NCBI GenBank assembly: GCA_002189035.1
Contig: CM007989.1
Coordinates: forward strand, 7,111,501 to 7,175,500
Direction: 5' to 3'
Origin: Utricularia gibba
Lineage: Eukaryota > Streptophyta > Magnoliopsida > Lamiales > Lentibulariaceae
Length of the DNA stretch: 64,000 nt
Shown: in pieces, positions 23,701 to 36,417 of the stretch
Numbering within the stretch: the first letter of the stretch is position 1
How the letters are laid out: each line of letters opens with the position of its first letter
The notes under the pieces: model-generated
What the model saw: the letters and a program-made list of their open reading frames with translations, nothing else
Told to the model about the DNA's origin: nothing
Databases searched by the model: none
Made by a program: the position numbers and the translations under genes

Positions 23701-25345
23701 AAGTTGGATTATGCATGTGGAGGTTGACGTCACAAACAGTTGCACCTTCCATGGAAGTTGACGTAGATGGGCAACAGTCGGGCAGTGTTTCAGTGCCTGG
23801 GACTGATCAAGATATTATTCATGCACCTCTGGGTTTGTTTCCTCGCCCTTGGCCTCCAAATGCTGATACTTCTGATGGAAGTAAATTTTCAAAAGTTCTT
23901 GAGTATCACCGTCTGCTGGGTCGTGTTATGGCTAAAGCCCTGCAAGATGGTCGGCTCCTTGACCTGACATTGTCTACGGCCTTTTATAGGTTGATCCTTG
24001 GTCAAGTAAGTATTTTAGTTACTATTTGATTGAATAGAATATATTAGGTACCCATGCAGCAGATATTGATGGGGATTTGGCAGGAACTGGATTTTCATGA
24101 TATAGCTTCCTTTGACTTGGAACTATGGACTGCCTTGCAAGAGATGCAGGCGCTTGTGCATCGAAAAGAATATTTGGTTTCCTCTGGAGGTTCTAATTTA
24201 GAGGAGTTGTGCTACCGGGGAACTGCAGTTGAAGACCTTTATTTAGATTTCTCGCTTCCAGGGTACCCTGATTACATTTTGAAGCCAGATAGTGAAAATG
24301 TATGCATTCTTTCTCATTTTTGTATCATGCAGTGAAACTGAGTTACTAATGTTCGCACTTGATCATGCTTGTAGGTTGATCTGAATAATCTGGGTGATTA
24401 TGTTTCACGTGTTGTTGATGCGACAGTTGGGGCAGGCATTATGCGGCAAATAGAGGCATTTAGATCTGGTTTTAATCAGGTTTGAGTTTGTTGATTTTCC
24501 TTCGTTGGTGTAAATGGCCTTCATTGCTGCTGGTCTGTTAAACAAAGAAATAAATAATCCTAGGTTTTTGACATATCAAATCTGCAAATATTTTCGCCAA
24601 CCGAGCTGGACTACCTGCTTTGTGGGCATAGAGAGCTTTGGAAGGTAATTAAATGATCTTTTCATATTGTGTTTAGAAGACGGATTTGTCCGAGCTAGGT
24701 TTTTTACCCTGATTACTTGACATATTTCCTAATTATAGGCTGATACGCTTGCTAATCATATAAAGTTTGACCATGGGTTCACTTCAAAGAGTCCTGCTAT
24801 TATCAATGTGAGTGATCTTTCTCTTACATTTGGATATGCATAGTCCGTCAACTGAGTGAATGATTTTTCTTCTTTTAGCTTTTGGAGATTCTGGAAGAAT
24901 TCACACCCGAGCAGCAACAAGCATTCTGCCAGTTTGTTACTGGAGCTCCTCGGCTTCCACCAGGTGGCCTGGCTATGTTGAATCCCAAGCTGACAATCGT
25001 TAGGAAGGTTTGTTTGTGGTATACTGTTTTTCAAATGCTCTGATCCACTCTCTTGAGTACTCCTATTATCACTGTCTTGCAACAGCATTCTTCAAGCACG
25101 GGAAGCACTGGCCACAACGGTTCTGCTGCACTGGAATCTGCTGATGAAGACTTACCTAGTGTTATGACATGCGCAAATTACTTAAAGCTCCCTCCATATT
25201 CAACTAAGGTGGTGTATATGCCAACAAACTGTACATGAGTCCCATGTTTGTGGCATACTGAATTGCGTTCTCTTTTCAGGAAATCATGTACAAGAAACTG
25301 CTTTATGCCATCCACGAAGGACAAGGTTCCTTTGATCTGTCATGA
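17743..25345 (+). CDS. UPL3: HECT E3 ubiquitin ligase UPL3 (KAKTUS-type)
   Basis: Seventeen exons join in frame into 1896 residues, close to Arabidopsis UPL3 (1888): 17743-18594, 18755-18865, 18973-19089, 19179-19349, 19425-19586, 19695-19943, 20012-20133, 20218-21640, 21912-22073, 22473-24005, 24084-24299, 24375-24479, 24564-24644, 24739-24807, 24879-25007, 25086-25208 and 25280-25345. The N-terminus is basic and Ser-rich ([15 protein letters not shown]). Armadillo-like repeats follow, from [20 protein letters not shown] through [20 protein letters not shown]. An acidic Asp/Glu tract fills exon 9. The C-terminal HECT domain runs from [20 protein letters not shown] to GQGSFDLS, with the catalytic cysteine in [16 protein letters not shown]3 controls trichome branching and leaf and seed traits by ubiquitinating transcription factors. 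Intron 6 uses a GC donor. No frame break is seen. Confidence 0.95.
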
Positions 25346-25888
25346 ATCCTCCCTTCACTGCTTCATTTTCAACCCTTATCTGCAAATAAGGAGACTCCTA
25401 CTTCGCTGCCTCACCAACATTAAATCGGGCCCTTGCTATTTTGCGGAAGATGGGTGCCGGTCACCAGCCCACGGCGCTTGCCATTCTCAAGCACTGGATG
25501 TATGCGTTGACTGGAATAAGAGAAATCAGATGCTTCTAGGTAACGTTGCCATCTCCATTTCTGTAGTCGGAGAGAGGAGTAGGAAGTTTTGCTTTCTGTG
25601 GAGCTGCTGGACTGTAAATAAAAGAAGTTTCTAGTCGTGCCTATACATTTATATCACTGGTACTTTCCTGTGCATATAAAAGCACTCATATTTTTCTGCA
25701 ACTTTCCTCATGATTCATATTTTTGCTTTGCTATATGTTATTTTAGTAAATGATATGAGTTATGTGACTCATAAGCGTGTGAAGTTGGGAAATTTGCTAG
25801 AAGTTTTACACTGATTTTGTTAGAAGTTTACATAAATGGTGTTGATCATCGCACGTGAAAGGAATCAGGCCTGTCTGTAAAATGCCTT
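25346..25888. other. UPL3 3' UTR and downstream spacer
   Basis: No coding signal is seen. An AATAAA at about 25617 is a plausible polyadenylation signal for UPL3. Confidence 0.45.
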
Positions 25889-26143
25889 TCATCCACGGAC
25901 AACTTGAATTGCAAGTGCTTTAGCATAGTGAAGGCAAAAGTCATCATCTTCTGCTGCAATTTGCTTCGTTCTGGCTATCTGAACTGTGCAGTGGTTCCTT
26001 CCCAGGCATTCCTCTTCCAAAACTTGATGTGCTTTCAGAGAACTGCATGGCCCTGTCTGAAAGCTTCCACATACGGCGGCTCCCTTTGCTCCGATGCTCA
26101 CCACTTCCACATTGCTGATGGCTTTTTTTTCAGGACACCCCAA
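25889..26143 (-). pseudogene. Remnant of a plant beta-galactosidase C-terminal lectin (SUEL) domain
   Basis: The minus-strand open frame reads SNVEVVSIGAKGAAVCGSFQ, then LEEECLGRNHCTVQIAR and FCLHYAKALAIQVV. The CGSF..GPC..., EEECLGRNHCTV and KALAIQV pattern is that of the galactose-binding/SUEL lectin domain that ends many plant beta-galactosidases. Only this roughly 80-residue piece is present, with no GH35 catalytic domain nearby, no start context and a homopolymer break just upstream. I read it as an isolated exon left by an old duplication. The match was made by eye and needs a profile search. Confidence 0.55.
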
Positions 26144-26993
26144 GTGTGATCAATGCCTTCACAGTGGCATTGATTGAGTTGTTCTTCCTCTCCCATGTCT
26201 TGACATCAGGCGAATGAACCTAAAATTATATGACTGCTTAATATAATTGGGGTGTTTAATAAAATAAAATCCAAAAAAAAAGCAGTTCATGGCAAATCAA
26301 ACAACTCATGCCAAATCAAAGAGTGAAAAGTAGAGTTTACCATCATCAAATCACTCATCCCAAACTAAATTGGGAGTTTAGATGTATAAAAACAACAATT
26401 ATAGCTTCGTATGATCCAAGATGCCCCTTTAATAGACATTACAAACTATACCCAATATGCTTAATGTTTCTCATAGTAAAAATTGGGGGTGCATAATGAA
26501 CATGAAACGTATGTAGATGTGAGGCGATCAAAGTTAAAATGATTTGATGTGAAATGTAATTTTTCAAATTTGAGTATGGCAAATAAAAACAAGAAATATA
26601 ATAATCATGATATGTAATTTTTTCAAAGAATTACAATTAACAGTTTTGAATCACGATTTTTCTTTTTCTTTTTTTTTTACTGTACAACATTTCACTACAT
26701 AGTAGCAACTAAATGTAATTATGTTAAAATAAAATATTTTTGAAATTTCTTCAAAATTTATGTTTTTTTAATCAAGTCATAAATACGAATTTGTTTTCCA
26801 AAATTCGAATACTGGATAAAATACCATTATTATAAAAAAAAATATTTATGAATACCTAAAATTTATCTGTAAAATAACAATATTGTGGTCATGAGTTTTG
26901 AAGATAGTAGTGTAATTTTAGGTGAAAGTGCATTCTAACTGCCAATAAAAATAAAGAAACGGAAAATATGGCCCTCGGATCTGTATCCGATCA
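26144..26993. other. AT-rich spacer before the MTA nucleosidase gene
   Basis: Nothing coding is recognised. The near-repeated phrase GGCAAATCAAA (26290-26320) is the only local repetition. Confidence 0.45.
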
Positions 26994-29556
26994 ATGGCAC
27001 CGCCGAACGACGAAAAGGCGGCTGAGGAATTCGGCGGCAGTTCGATTCTTGAACGCTCTATCTCCAAGATTCTGATATTGATCGGTACTCCAAATTCTTT
27101 CTTGAATTGAAAAGAAGAAAAATCGGATTGGCTGTGAGATCATTTTTTTTTTTGAATTGTATTGTTATGTGAATGCTTGATTCTCATGTTTTTCGAATTT
27201 GAAGCTGTATGTTTATTTGTTTATTATTGTTATTTCTATCTAGCTTTGGAAGCAGAGGCATTACCTCTAGTGGAGAGATTCCAGCTTTCTCGGGAGCATG
27301 ACTTCGTGTATGATAAGTCGTACTCTATCGCATATTCATTCCATCTCTTCTCTGGATTGTGAGGGAGAATTCGCTTTGAACTAGGAGGAGTGTTGTATGG
27401 TCATACTTTTAGAAATGTTGCTAGAGTGTTACAGTTCTGAAATCGATCACATTGAGAAACTGAAGTGGTAATACCAGGTTTGTATGAGAGTGAGAATATA
27501 AGTAATTTGCTTTTTTCAACATTTTCTATGTCGTCTGCTATCAGAACTATAAGTTCATGGAAATCATAGTTGCTTGCTTTTGGTGGAATATGTCGAATAT
27601 TATCTTTTTTTTTCCTATTCAACATCTGATGTACTGTTGAACTCATGACACAGGTTTCCACATGGTGTCCCTTGGGTTAGGTACCATGGAGGTTACAAGG
27701 ATTTGAACATCAATATTGTTTGTCCAGGGAAAGACGGCAAATTAGGTTTTTACTCTCTAATTATTGCTCAATGGATAATTTTAATTTAGAACTTCTAATA
27801 GTGTGAGAGCGTGCTTCTCTGATGATAATAAAATTGTTTGCACTTCACTTGGTAAACAGTGGAAACGTGTATCATCTTCTCATTCTGTCATGGAGCTGCT
27901 CATTTAACGATAGGAATTTATAGAGAGTAACGTATTCCGGATTGCACATTGACTAAAATCTGATTTTCTTATCCATGTTTTCAAATTTGCTTGAAATTGC
28001 TGAGCCTTTTCTTAGAAAAATTTCTTATGAAACAAGCTCAATGTATTTCTAATATGAAGCTACAATCGCTAGTTATCGATTTTCAGGGGTCGACAGTGTT
28101 GGCACAGTGTCAGCAGCTCTTCTGACTTATGCTTCTATTCAAACATTTAAACCGGATATTATTATAAATGCTGGAACTGCTGGTGGATTCAAGGTTATTC
28201 AATAATTTACTCTTCATGAAACTTCTGCAACCCAAGTTTTTTTTTCTTTCGTGTGGCATCCAGTGACTACTTGAACCATCTATCTTTGCTATAATATTCC
28301 TGTTTATTTTGATTCAAACCTTTTATCTTTTCTTTCATGAAATATTCATGTTTACGATGTTGTCACGGCTATACTTCTTTTCTTCATGTTTGATGTGCTC
28401 TATAGCATTTTCTCTTTTATTTTTGTTTTCCACATCTCAGGCTAAAGATGCTTCAGTTGGCGATGTATTTCTTGTTTCAGATATTGCGTTCCATGATAGA
28501 AGAATACCTATTCCTGTGAGTACACACTATTATTTATAGCATGTACTTTGATTCCTATGATTACACTTTTATTGTTCATTGAATGTTGGATTTTCTGGAT
28601 TGCATAGATCAATGCGGAAATCTATAAAAGAATCGGAATTCGACAAATGCTATAATGTGAAATGGTGCAAAGAAAAATCGTTGTCCTGAAATCTCTGCCT
28701 TTCTCATTATTTTTCCAATGTGATACGCAGTCCTCGTGTAACAATATCTTTGCTCTGAAAGTTGCATGTTTGTTTCTTTCCATTGGAAAACCTTAGTTTC
28801 TACATGATGCATAACAATATGTACACAGTCCAGCAAAAAAAAAAAGGGTAGTTACTATAGGCAGTAAATATTGTAAAGGCGAACTGTGCTCCTTTTATCC
28901 TCTTCTAGATTTTAGCCCCCATGGATGATTCACTTGCCATTTTATTTATTGCTATTAGGTATTCGACCTCTATGGTGTTGGGTTACGGAGAGCATTCTCC
29001 ACACCTAACCTTGCGAAGGACTTGAATTTGAAGGTTGCATCTTGACCTCTTCATTCATCCTTGGACGGGCTGTGACCCAAAAGGTTCCTGGTTGTTTATG
29101 CAGGTAGGAAAACTGTCAACTGGTGATTCTTTGGACATGACTCCACAGGATGAAGCAGCAATTCTTACAAACGACGCAACAGTTAAAGACATGGAGGTAT
29201 CCTCTAACCTTGATTCAGCTTCAAAGCTTGGTTCATAATATTCACTTCTGACATTTGAACATAGTTGAAACTGAATCACTTCCAAACTATGTCTTAATAC
29301 ATTCCCAGTATTCAAGCATGTCAACACTACGACATTCCTCCTTACCTTGTGGTCTCAGGGAGCTGCCATTGCATATGTAGCTGATCTCTTTGAAGTCCCC
29401 GCAATATTTCTGAAGGCGGTGACTGACATTGTTGATGGTGACAAACCTACGGCCGAGGAGTTTCTACAAAATCTCGCAGCTGTGGCTGCAGCGCTCGATC
29501 AGGTGGTAACGCAGGTCGTCGACTACATCAACGGGAAGAGCTGTGCTGAACTTTGA
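26994..29556 (+). CDS. MTN1: 5'-methylthioadenosine nucleosidase (MTN)
   Basis: Exons 26994-27084, 27244-27307, 27654-27745, 28087-28193, 28441-28515, 28959-29033, 29104-29196 and 29359-29556 give 264 residues in one frame, the normal plant MTN length. The enzyme cleaves methylthioadenosine, made by ethylene, polyamine and nicotianamine synthesis, to methylthioribose and adenine, feeding the Yang cycle. Visible marks are ILIALEAEALPLVERFQLS at the start, VPWVRYHGGYKDLNINIVCP, the PNP/UDP-phosphorylase-fold core PDIIINAGTAGGFKAKDASVG DVFLVSDIAFHDRR, the purine-site KLSTGDSLDM, and KDMEGAAIAYVADLF with the conserved ME-G segment. FLKAVTDIVDGDKPTAEEF carries the catalytic aspartate near the C-terminus. 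Plants have one or two MTN genes; assigning this one to MTN1 rather than MTN2 is tentative. Confidence 0.9.
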
Positions 29557-30357
29557 TCACTTAACACAACCAGGAGACTGCAAGCTCCACATCTACTGTT
29601 CTCATTCTTCACACAGCCATCGGTATAAATCCTTTGCTGACAAATTGGCTATTAAACTGCATACAGGTTACTTCAAGTTTGTATGCGAACTGCCATGTCC
29701 AAATGCATGCTTTCCATTGAATACAGGATCCTTGTCTCACACAGCTTGTCTAATGCTCTTCTGATACAGATTTGCACACTTTTGGTGGCCTTATGCAGAA
29801 GCAGTTTAGAAAGTATTTGATGCTGATTTTGAAATTGAAAATGTGATTTTCTATTTAAAACAAAAATCTATTTTTTTAAAATGTGGATCAGTTATTAGTT
29901 AACATTTTAAAATCGAGTTTTATCTATTATTGTGTATTCATAGTTTTAAATTGAATTGCATTCAATTTATTATAAAAATATTTTAAAATACAAACAATTA
30001 TTTAAATTTAATATTTTAACGTCAAATTATTAAATAAAAACTAATAAATCATAAATTTGAGTTGAATCATTGGGATTTTTAAACAATTATACTAGCTTTA
30101 GGTTTAGGGTTCTAAAATAATAGAAATCAAGCAAATAAAGAATAGTGTTTGGTGGGTGGAGACTAAAGTGGCCACGACGTGACCGTCCAATTGATCATGA
30201 TGTGAAAGCCATGACATTACTAAAGCTGTTTATTACTAAATTATTAAAATCAAATAAATTGGAGAGTTGAATAATATATATATATTCGCTTTAAAGAAGA
30301 TGGCTTTATCTGCTGAATTTTTGGAAATTGAGCAAGGTCCAATTTGACGGCCAAGCA
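29557..30357. other. Intergenic: MTN 3' UTR and promoter of NicO transporter gene
   Basis: No gene is seen. It holds AT-rich runs, a telo-box-like TTAGGGTT near 30103, and an AT dinucleotide stretch near 30275-30285 in the position of a core promoter. Confidence 0.45.
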
Positions 30358-31796
30358 ATGGAGAGGCTCGTCTGCTCCAGCTCCAAGCCTATTCCCGGGA
30401 AACTTGGCCGGTATTCAACGCGTCTTCCTCCGCCGGCGTTCTCCCGCGGCGTCGAGCTTTTCTCCTTTTCTTCTTCCTCGCTGTCTTCTTGTTCTACGGC
30501 CGCGTTTCTTCACGCAAGGAGATTCAGCTCCCTTGTGCGCTCTGCCAATGGGCCTTCGTTTCTTCCCCGGAAAGCGCTGCAGGGATGGTCTCTTGATTCG
30601 GTTGATACTGGTGATGTGTCGGACCCAAAGCTCCATCGTGTGGACCGGGTTGTACAGAATTGGTGTCTGGCGAAGAAGGTACCAGTTTTGAGAGCCTTGC
30701 GTGTTATATTTGGGGATGTGATTGGATAAAAAACGATTAATTTTGCACAAAAGTCATCCTCGATCGATGAGACCAGGTGTTTGATTGATGGGAAGAGATC
30801 TAGTCTGTATTGTTTTATGGAGTGTGTATAAATTATGTATTCGGATTGGGGACTGGAACAGTGATGATATTCTTTTCTGTTCAAGATGGGAGTTCCTGGT
30901 ATCATTGGATAATGGTGTCTAATGTGATTGACTCGTTCTTCCTTCCTGCATTTCAGGTGATCAATTGTGGGCTGGCGGCTACGTTTTTAACATTTGTTAT
31001 AACGTGTCTCCACGGAGCCATTGCGTCTCCTTCTCTGGCTGCTTTTCAGGCCACGGCAAGTGGCGGAGGGCCGAGTGCGGAGGTAGTTGCAGTTGGTCAA
31101 CGTTTCCTTAGGAGCAAGTTGGTGAGCAGTGCATGGACTGGCTTTTTTGCCGGGTGTTTGCACACGTTATCCGGCCCTGACCATCTTGCTGCATTGGCGC
31201 CACTCTCAATTGGCCGCACAAAATTAGAAAGTGCAGCAGTGGGAGCTCTGTGGGGCTGTGGCCATGATGCTGGCCAAGTTTTGTTTGGCTTAGTGTTTCT
31301 ACTTCTCAAGGATCGACTGCACATCGAGGTGATTCGCACATGGGGCTCTGTCGTAGTTGGCTTGACCCTTCTGGCGATAGGCTTCTTGGGAATCAAGGAA
31401 GCTGTAGAATCATCTGAGGTCTCATTGTCACTTGAAACCGGAGTTGGATCACATGAACCAGCCCTAGCCATCCCTGCAAAAGAGAAGAAGAAGATAGGTT
31501 TCGCCACCTTTGCAACAGGTATAGTTCATGGATTGCAGCCAGATGCTTTGATGATGATCTTGCCGGCACTGGCATTGCCATCCCGTTTAGCTGGAGCAGC
31601 GTTTCTGATAATGTTTCTTGTGGGAACCGTCTTCTCCATGGGAAGTTACACGGTTTTTATTGGATCATGTAGTCAAGCTCTCAAGGAAAGGATACCTAGG
31701 ATCACAGAGAAGCTCACTTGGGCAGCTTCAGCGGTGGCAATTGCATTAGGAGCTGCCATACTGGTAAGCCAGTATCTGGGGATCAGTTTGTACTGA
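30358..31796 (+). CDS. Chloroplast NicO-type (high-affinity nickel-transport family) membrane transporter
   Basis: Two exons, 30358-30678 and 30957-31796, give 386 residues. Exon 1 is Ser/Arg-rich and poor in acids (MERLVCSSSKPIPGKLGRYS), typical of a plastid transit peptide. Exon 2 encodes a multi-span membrane protein with the NicO/RcnA metal-binding histidine motif in FFAGCLHTLSGPDHLAALAP, a second His-Asp pair in GALWGCGHDAGQ, and a third in ATGIVHGLQPDALMMILPAL. A charged loop (about SSEVSLSLETGVGS) separates the two halves, and the last helix ends at SQYLGISLY. Plant members (At2g16800-like) sit in the plastid envelope or thylakoid; the metal carried is not settled by sequence. The start chosen is the first ATG before the transit-like peptide. 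It follows MTN head-to-tail, 800 bp away. Confidence 0.88.
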
Positions 31797-32332
31797 TCAC
31801 ATATTGAGATTCTTCTACACTATGCTTGTTCCAGTTGCGAGGGAAAGTATTTGTTATCATTTTTGGGGAAACTAAGACACTGTTTTTTACATGTTAATTC
31901 TATTTGGTTGGCCTTGTTCCATGCACTTTTCTCTTTGTTCCTTTCATGAACAATCACATAAAATACTCAGAATCAGCGAAATTGCTCACCCAAGAATATC
32001 CAAGCTGTTCTTTTACAAAACACAGTGAAGTGTACAAACTTGTCCTGGAATAACTGATTCCAGAGTACACGTTCCATTTCACAGAATGCCACAAAGGGTT
32101 GAACAACAGCAGATTCCATCAATCCGTTCAAGGAAAACAACATGCGTCTTCCCGAAACTATCAGAAAATCCTACAAATGAATAAGAGTAGTGTGTAGTAT
32201 ATAGTCACGGTGCCATGCCCCCCCCCACAAGCTTCCCTTCGCTAAAGGATCATGGTCCATATTTTTCATGGTTTATGTTGTGATCGTTCAAAGAATGATA
32301 GTGAAGATGATACCTCAGAACCCTTTTACAGT
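31797..32332. other. Convergent 3' spacer between NicO gene and UBC23
   Basis: The two flanking genes converge here, so this holds both 3' UTRs. A short C-run (32219-32226) is the only notable local feature. No gene is seen. Confidence 0.5.
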
Positions 32333-35300
32333 TCATGCTTCAGCCAGATGCTCAAATTCCTTGCAGTTGGCCCCAACTTGACTCAGAGCAGAGACCAGTT
32401 TGGGCAATAGTTTGGCCAGCATTAACTTAAAACCAATGGAATTTGAATTTGCGCTCCTGGATTCACCAACATGAGCATCCCTTGTAAGTGAACCGATCAG
32501 ATGTCCCTTCATATATGCATTGCATGCCATAAGGATGTAAGGGCCACGCTTTCTGAAATGCTCTAGAATGAGCTCTTCGAAGCCCTGCATATATAACCAT
32601 GGAATTATGTTCACCTTGAGGCGAGAAGCATACAAGAGGGCTGTGTCGGAGGAAGCTTGATTAGATTACCTTTGGAGGCTTCCGCATTAGGTACATCATT
32701 GTCTTCAAATTCAACAAAAATGTATTTTCATTGTACGATAATGAATTCTTTTCCCCTTCAGCAGTCCCAACTTGTTTATCATAACCAGCTTCATTAAAAT
32801 ATGGCTTGGAGTTTAGCACTAGCCCCTGAAGAGATACCAGTACTTGGAGAATGCTCGAGGTTGATGGATCCCAAACCTCATTTCCTCTACCCGTCCAAGT
32901 GTTCAATAAACTCAGGCAAACTTTTCCTTCTTCATATAAATTTGGGTTAATTCTCCATCCTCCAGAATGGTAATACACTGACTGCAAACAAAGAAAGAAG
33001 TATGGGTAATAATTTAGATGTTGTGTCAACTGTAAATCCTGAAGATTAATCTTTGTTTTCATTTAGAGATACTGTTGTTAATCATAACTGGCAACAGAAG
33101 ACCAAAAGAAAATGGAAGACAAGGAGTAAACTTTGTGAAACAAATTTTATACGGAGAAGAGCCAGTGTGCAACGAAGATTAACTTATTGAGTAATGAAAT
33201 TCGAATACAAGATTAAAAAAAAACCACTAAGTAGCACTGAATGAAGTTCCAAAAGTTTGCAGAAAGAGAAAGAAAATTGTAAACACTGACTTACTGGGGG
33301 AACATCTGGATATTCTGGGGATAAAGAAAAATCAAAGAAAAACAGACCATCCTGATACGGAGTCCCATAAGCACCGACTATAACAGTCCTTAAAAGGTCC
33401 ATTCTATCCTCGTAGACACGGACGAATATACTACCTAAAAAAAGGCGAAAAATGTGACTAATTCGTTTTAATGATGCATCAAGGCATTGGGAGCAAAATG
33501 AGTATACCGGGTAGGTTGTTCTGAAGAATGTCCCAGTCTTTCTGAATCTTCTTGAGCCACTTTCTCGATGCAAAATCCTGCAAGTTTTGCACAAGGTCCT
33601 TCGATAATTGGAATGCAACAAAGTAATAAAATCCATTAATACAAACCTGGCTATGTGAACCAATAAAGTGATGATCTGATGGGTCTTTGATGATATCGAA
33701 ACACTTGAAGGTTAAAACAGATTCATCAAGTGAAGAAGTGTATGAATCTGGTGGTTTTAGGTTACAAAGAGTTTTGGAGATTTCCAGCACATCAGATGGT
33801 TGAGAAGCGCCTTTAGATGCAGCACTTAGTTTAGAGAGTTCAGTTTCCATATCAAAGCCTTTAGTACCAGAACCATCAGAATAAGATGTGTTTAAGGGTG
33901 ACTCATCAGGTTGAGAATCAACCTCGCTTTTGGCATCTGCATGTCCAGGATCTAAGCCACTTCGAGCTCTTGAAAATATTCCAGATGCTATTCTAGTCAT
34001 AAAACCAATTGCAGCCATGGGAAATGCAAGAGCTATGTTCTTTCCAGAATTTCCGGTGACCAAATTATCTTCTGTATCAGACTTCTGGTCAACATCTTCT
34101 GTAACAACATTGGCCTGTCAAAACGTGCATCCGATAAATAAGAGAACAGATAATAGCAATTGCAGTTACAATCGCAAATGGCATTCATCATGCACCTCCT
34201 CATTATTGGCAGAGTCCATATCATCTTCAACCGTTTCCCAACTGGCGGCATCACTGGCATTACTTCCAGTTGCAATTGATTCATCTTCATCTCGACCAAC
34301 AACATAAATCGCTTGAGGGCCAACCTACCATATGAAAAGAATATTAATTGTTTTTAGAAGTCAAATGAATAATCAGTATCTTTGCAGAGTTGGACATGAC
34401 ATATGATTACAACTGCACAATAGATCACCAACAGAAACTGAAAAAAGAATTACCAAGGATACCATGCCATCTGCCCAAGTAACCTCAATGTCACCACCTT
34501 TCAATCCTGTAATATTCCCAACCCATGACAAATCTGAAAACTCGTGAGTTTGTGCATCATCTTCATTTTCCACAGTATGGTGATCAGCCTCGCCATCTGT
34601 ATGTTGATTTGAACTTCCTTGTAGCATAGTTTCAACAGATAAATTTGAATCAACAGTTGATGAAATAGGCGCCAACCGGACAACTACATCACCATAGCAA
34701 TAATCATAGTCAGGATGCCCCTCTAGCTCATAAACACTGACAATCTCCTCTGTATCAAATTCTTTGGGGTCTTCTGCCTTAGCAACAGCCTTCAACCACC
34801 TGACACATGCAGTCTTATCTTTTGCATTGACACTTTGCACAACTCCAACACGTCTAGTCTCAATAGCATCATCACTATCAGAAGCTTTCTCCACCACATA
34901 CTGTTCAGCCACAAATTCATGATCCCCTGGATTTTCAATAGGAGCTAAAGATGCAGAATCAAGTTCTCTTTCTGTTGTCCCATCTTGCCAGATAACATCA
35001 AGCTTTGTCTTTATATTGATAATTTGAAGTGCCCTTTCAAAATTCTCTCTTTTCTTCCTAGCCTTTTTATCCTTCCAAGCAACTGATTTACGGATTTTTT
35101 TTCTAGTAAATATTCCAATCTCACGAACATCCTTTTTTGATCCCGAATTGTTGTTGCTAGACAGTGTCACAGAGTCATCATTCTCTAATGTACTCGTACT
35201 CCCCTGGAAAGCTTCTGAAAAATGTTCCAAGGATTTGGAATTTTTGTATTTTTCCATTGACAGCAACACCTCTGAATCTGACTCGTCAACAGTTTCAATT

Positions 35301-36417
35301 GATTCAGGCTCCTCAACAGTAGAATTATGAGAGTCAGGTCTAGATGATCTCTTATTGAATGGAACAAACTCCTGAGAGAATGGTAATAAGCACCAATCAC
35401 CCAATTGCCAATATGCAGGAGTGAAACAAGACAACAATTTTAAGTTTTTGGGACTTTGCTCTTCAAGTGGTGCTGTAGCACAATCAGGCCCATAACCGGC
35501 AGAAGCAATCCAATAAATCCACACTGATCCAACGGTAACTTTCATCACAGTGCCTTCTAGCCGGTTTGCTTTCCACAAACCAGATAACCACCGGGCATTC
35601 TTAAAGACTGAAGATGAGTTTGCTTTTACACGTTGACCAGGATAATATGGAAAATGTCCATCTTCAAGCTTGATCGTTCCAAGTGGCATAAGATGCAATG
35701 GGTCAGCTTTCATCACTTTGCAAACAGAGCCATCATCAAGCTGGACAGTGACATTATCAAAAACATCTTCAACTCTACCAAGCCAAGGCCCAAGAGCAAC
35801 ATAATCACCAATAATGAAATCCCTAATACGCCTCAAATCTCTAGATGGTATACCTTTAACGATAGAACCATCTTGTGTGGCCAAATCAACATCAATATGG
35901 ACATCAACAACAATACCTATTTGCCCAGTTGGATCTGAAGCAGCTGTCACGTAATCCCCATGTAAAAACCCCTATCAACAACCTCCACATCATTCATGCA
36001 TTCTGTAGTTTCAGATCCATCCATCCAAAGTACTCGGACCTGGTTAGAGTTGAGGAGCTTTGGGGAAGTCTCATCCTCACCATTGCTAGCAGTTTCACCA
36101 GCATTTACATCATGTTCCTCGGCATCCATATCCTTATGATCAACACCACTACCATTTCTATCCTCATCCTCATCCTCGTAGTCATCCTCATAATCATTGT
36201 CAGTGCTACTATCGGAATCAGAATCACCCGCCACCTCAATGACTAAACCAATATCATTCCCATTCTTTCTTCTCACAACATCTTGTCGATAGATGAAAGA
36301 GACGTTCTCCAAGTTGTTAAGAATCTTACCAGGTTGGCTTTCGAGACTCATATCCCCATCCTCCACATGGAATGTAGAATCCTCTCGCTTCAAAGTGGCA
36401 TCATTATCAGCATTCAT
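32333..36417 (-). CDS. UBC23: Giant ubiquitin-conjugating enzyme E2, UBC23-type (one-base frame break)
   Basis: Coding exons on the minus strand are 36417-34454, 34324-34196, 34114-33647, 33577-33508, 33434-33295, 32981-32670 and 32584-32333, giving about 1111 residues after one lost base; Arabidopsis UBC23 has 1102. The N-terminus has an acidic run, then FIYRQDVVRRKNGNDIGLVI and Tudor/SH3-like segments (VKGIPSRDLRRIRDFIIGDY, YYPGQRVKANSSSVFKNARW). The C-terminal UBC domain spans RKWLKKIQKDWDILQNNLPG to LSYNENTFLLNLKTMMYLMR, with the catalytic cysteine in EEGKVCLSLLNTWTG. The family includes PHO2/UBC24, which controls phosphate transporters, and resembles animal UBE2O, which acts as both E2 and E3. 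At the C run 35956-35959, one base is missing between RGFYMG and DYVTAASDPTG. No miR399-like sites were noticed in the leader, favouring UBC23 over PHO2. Confidence 0.9.
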
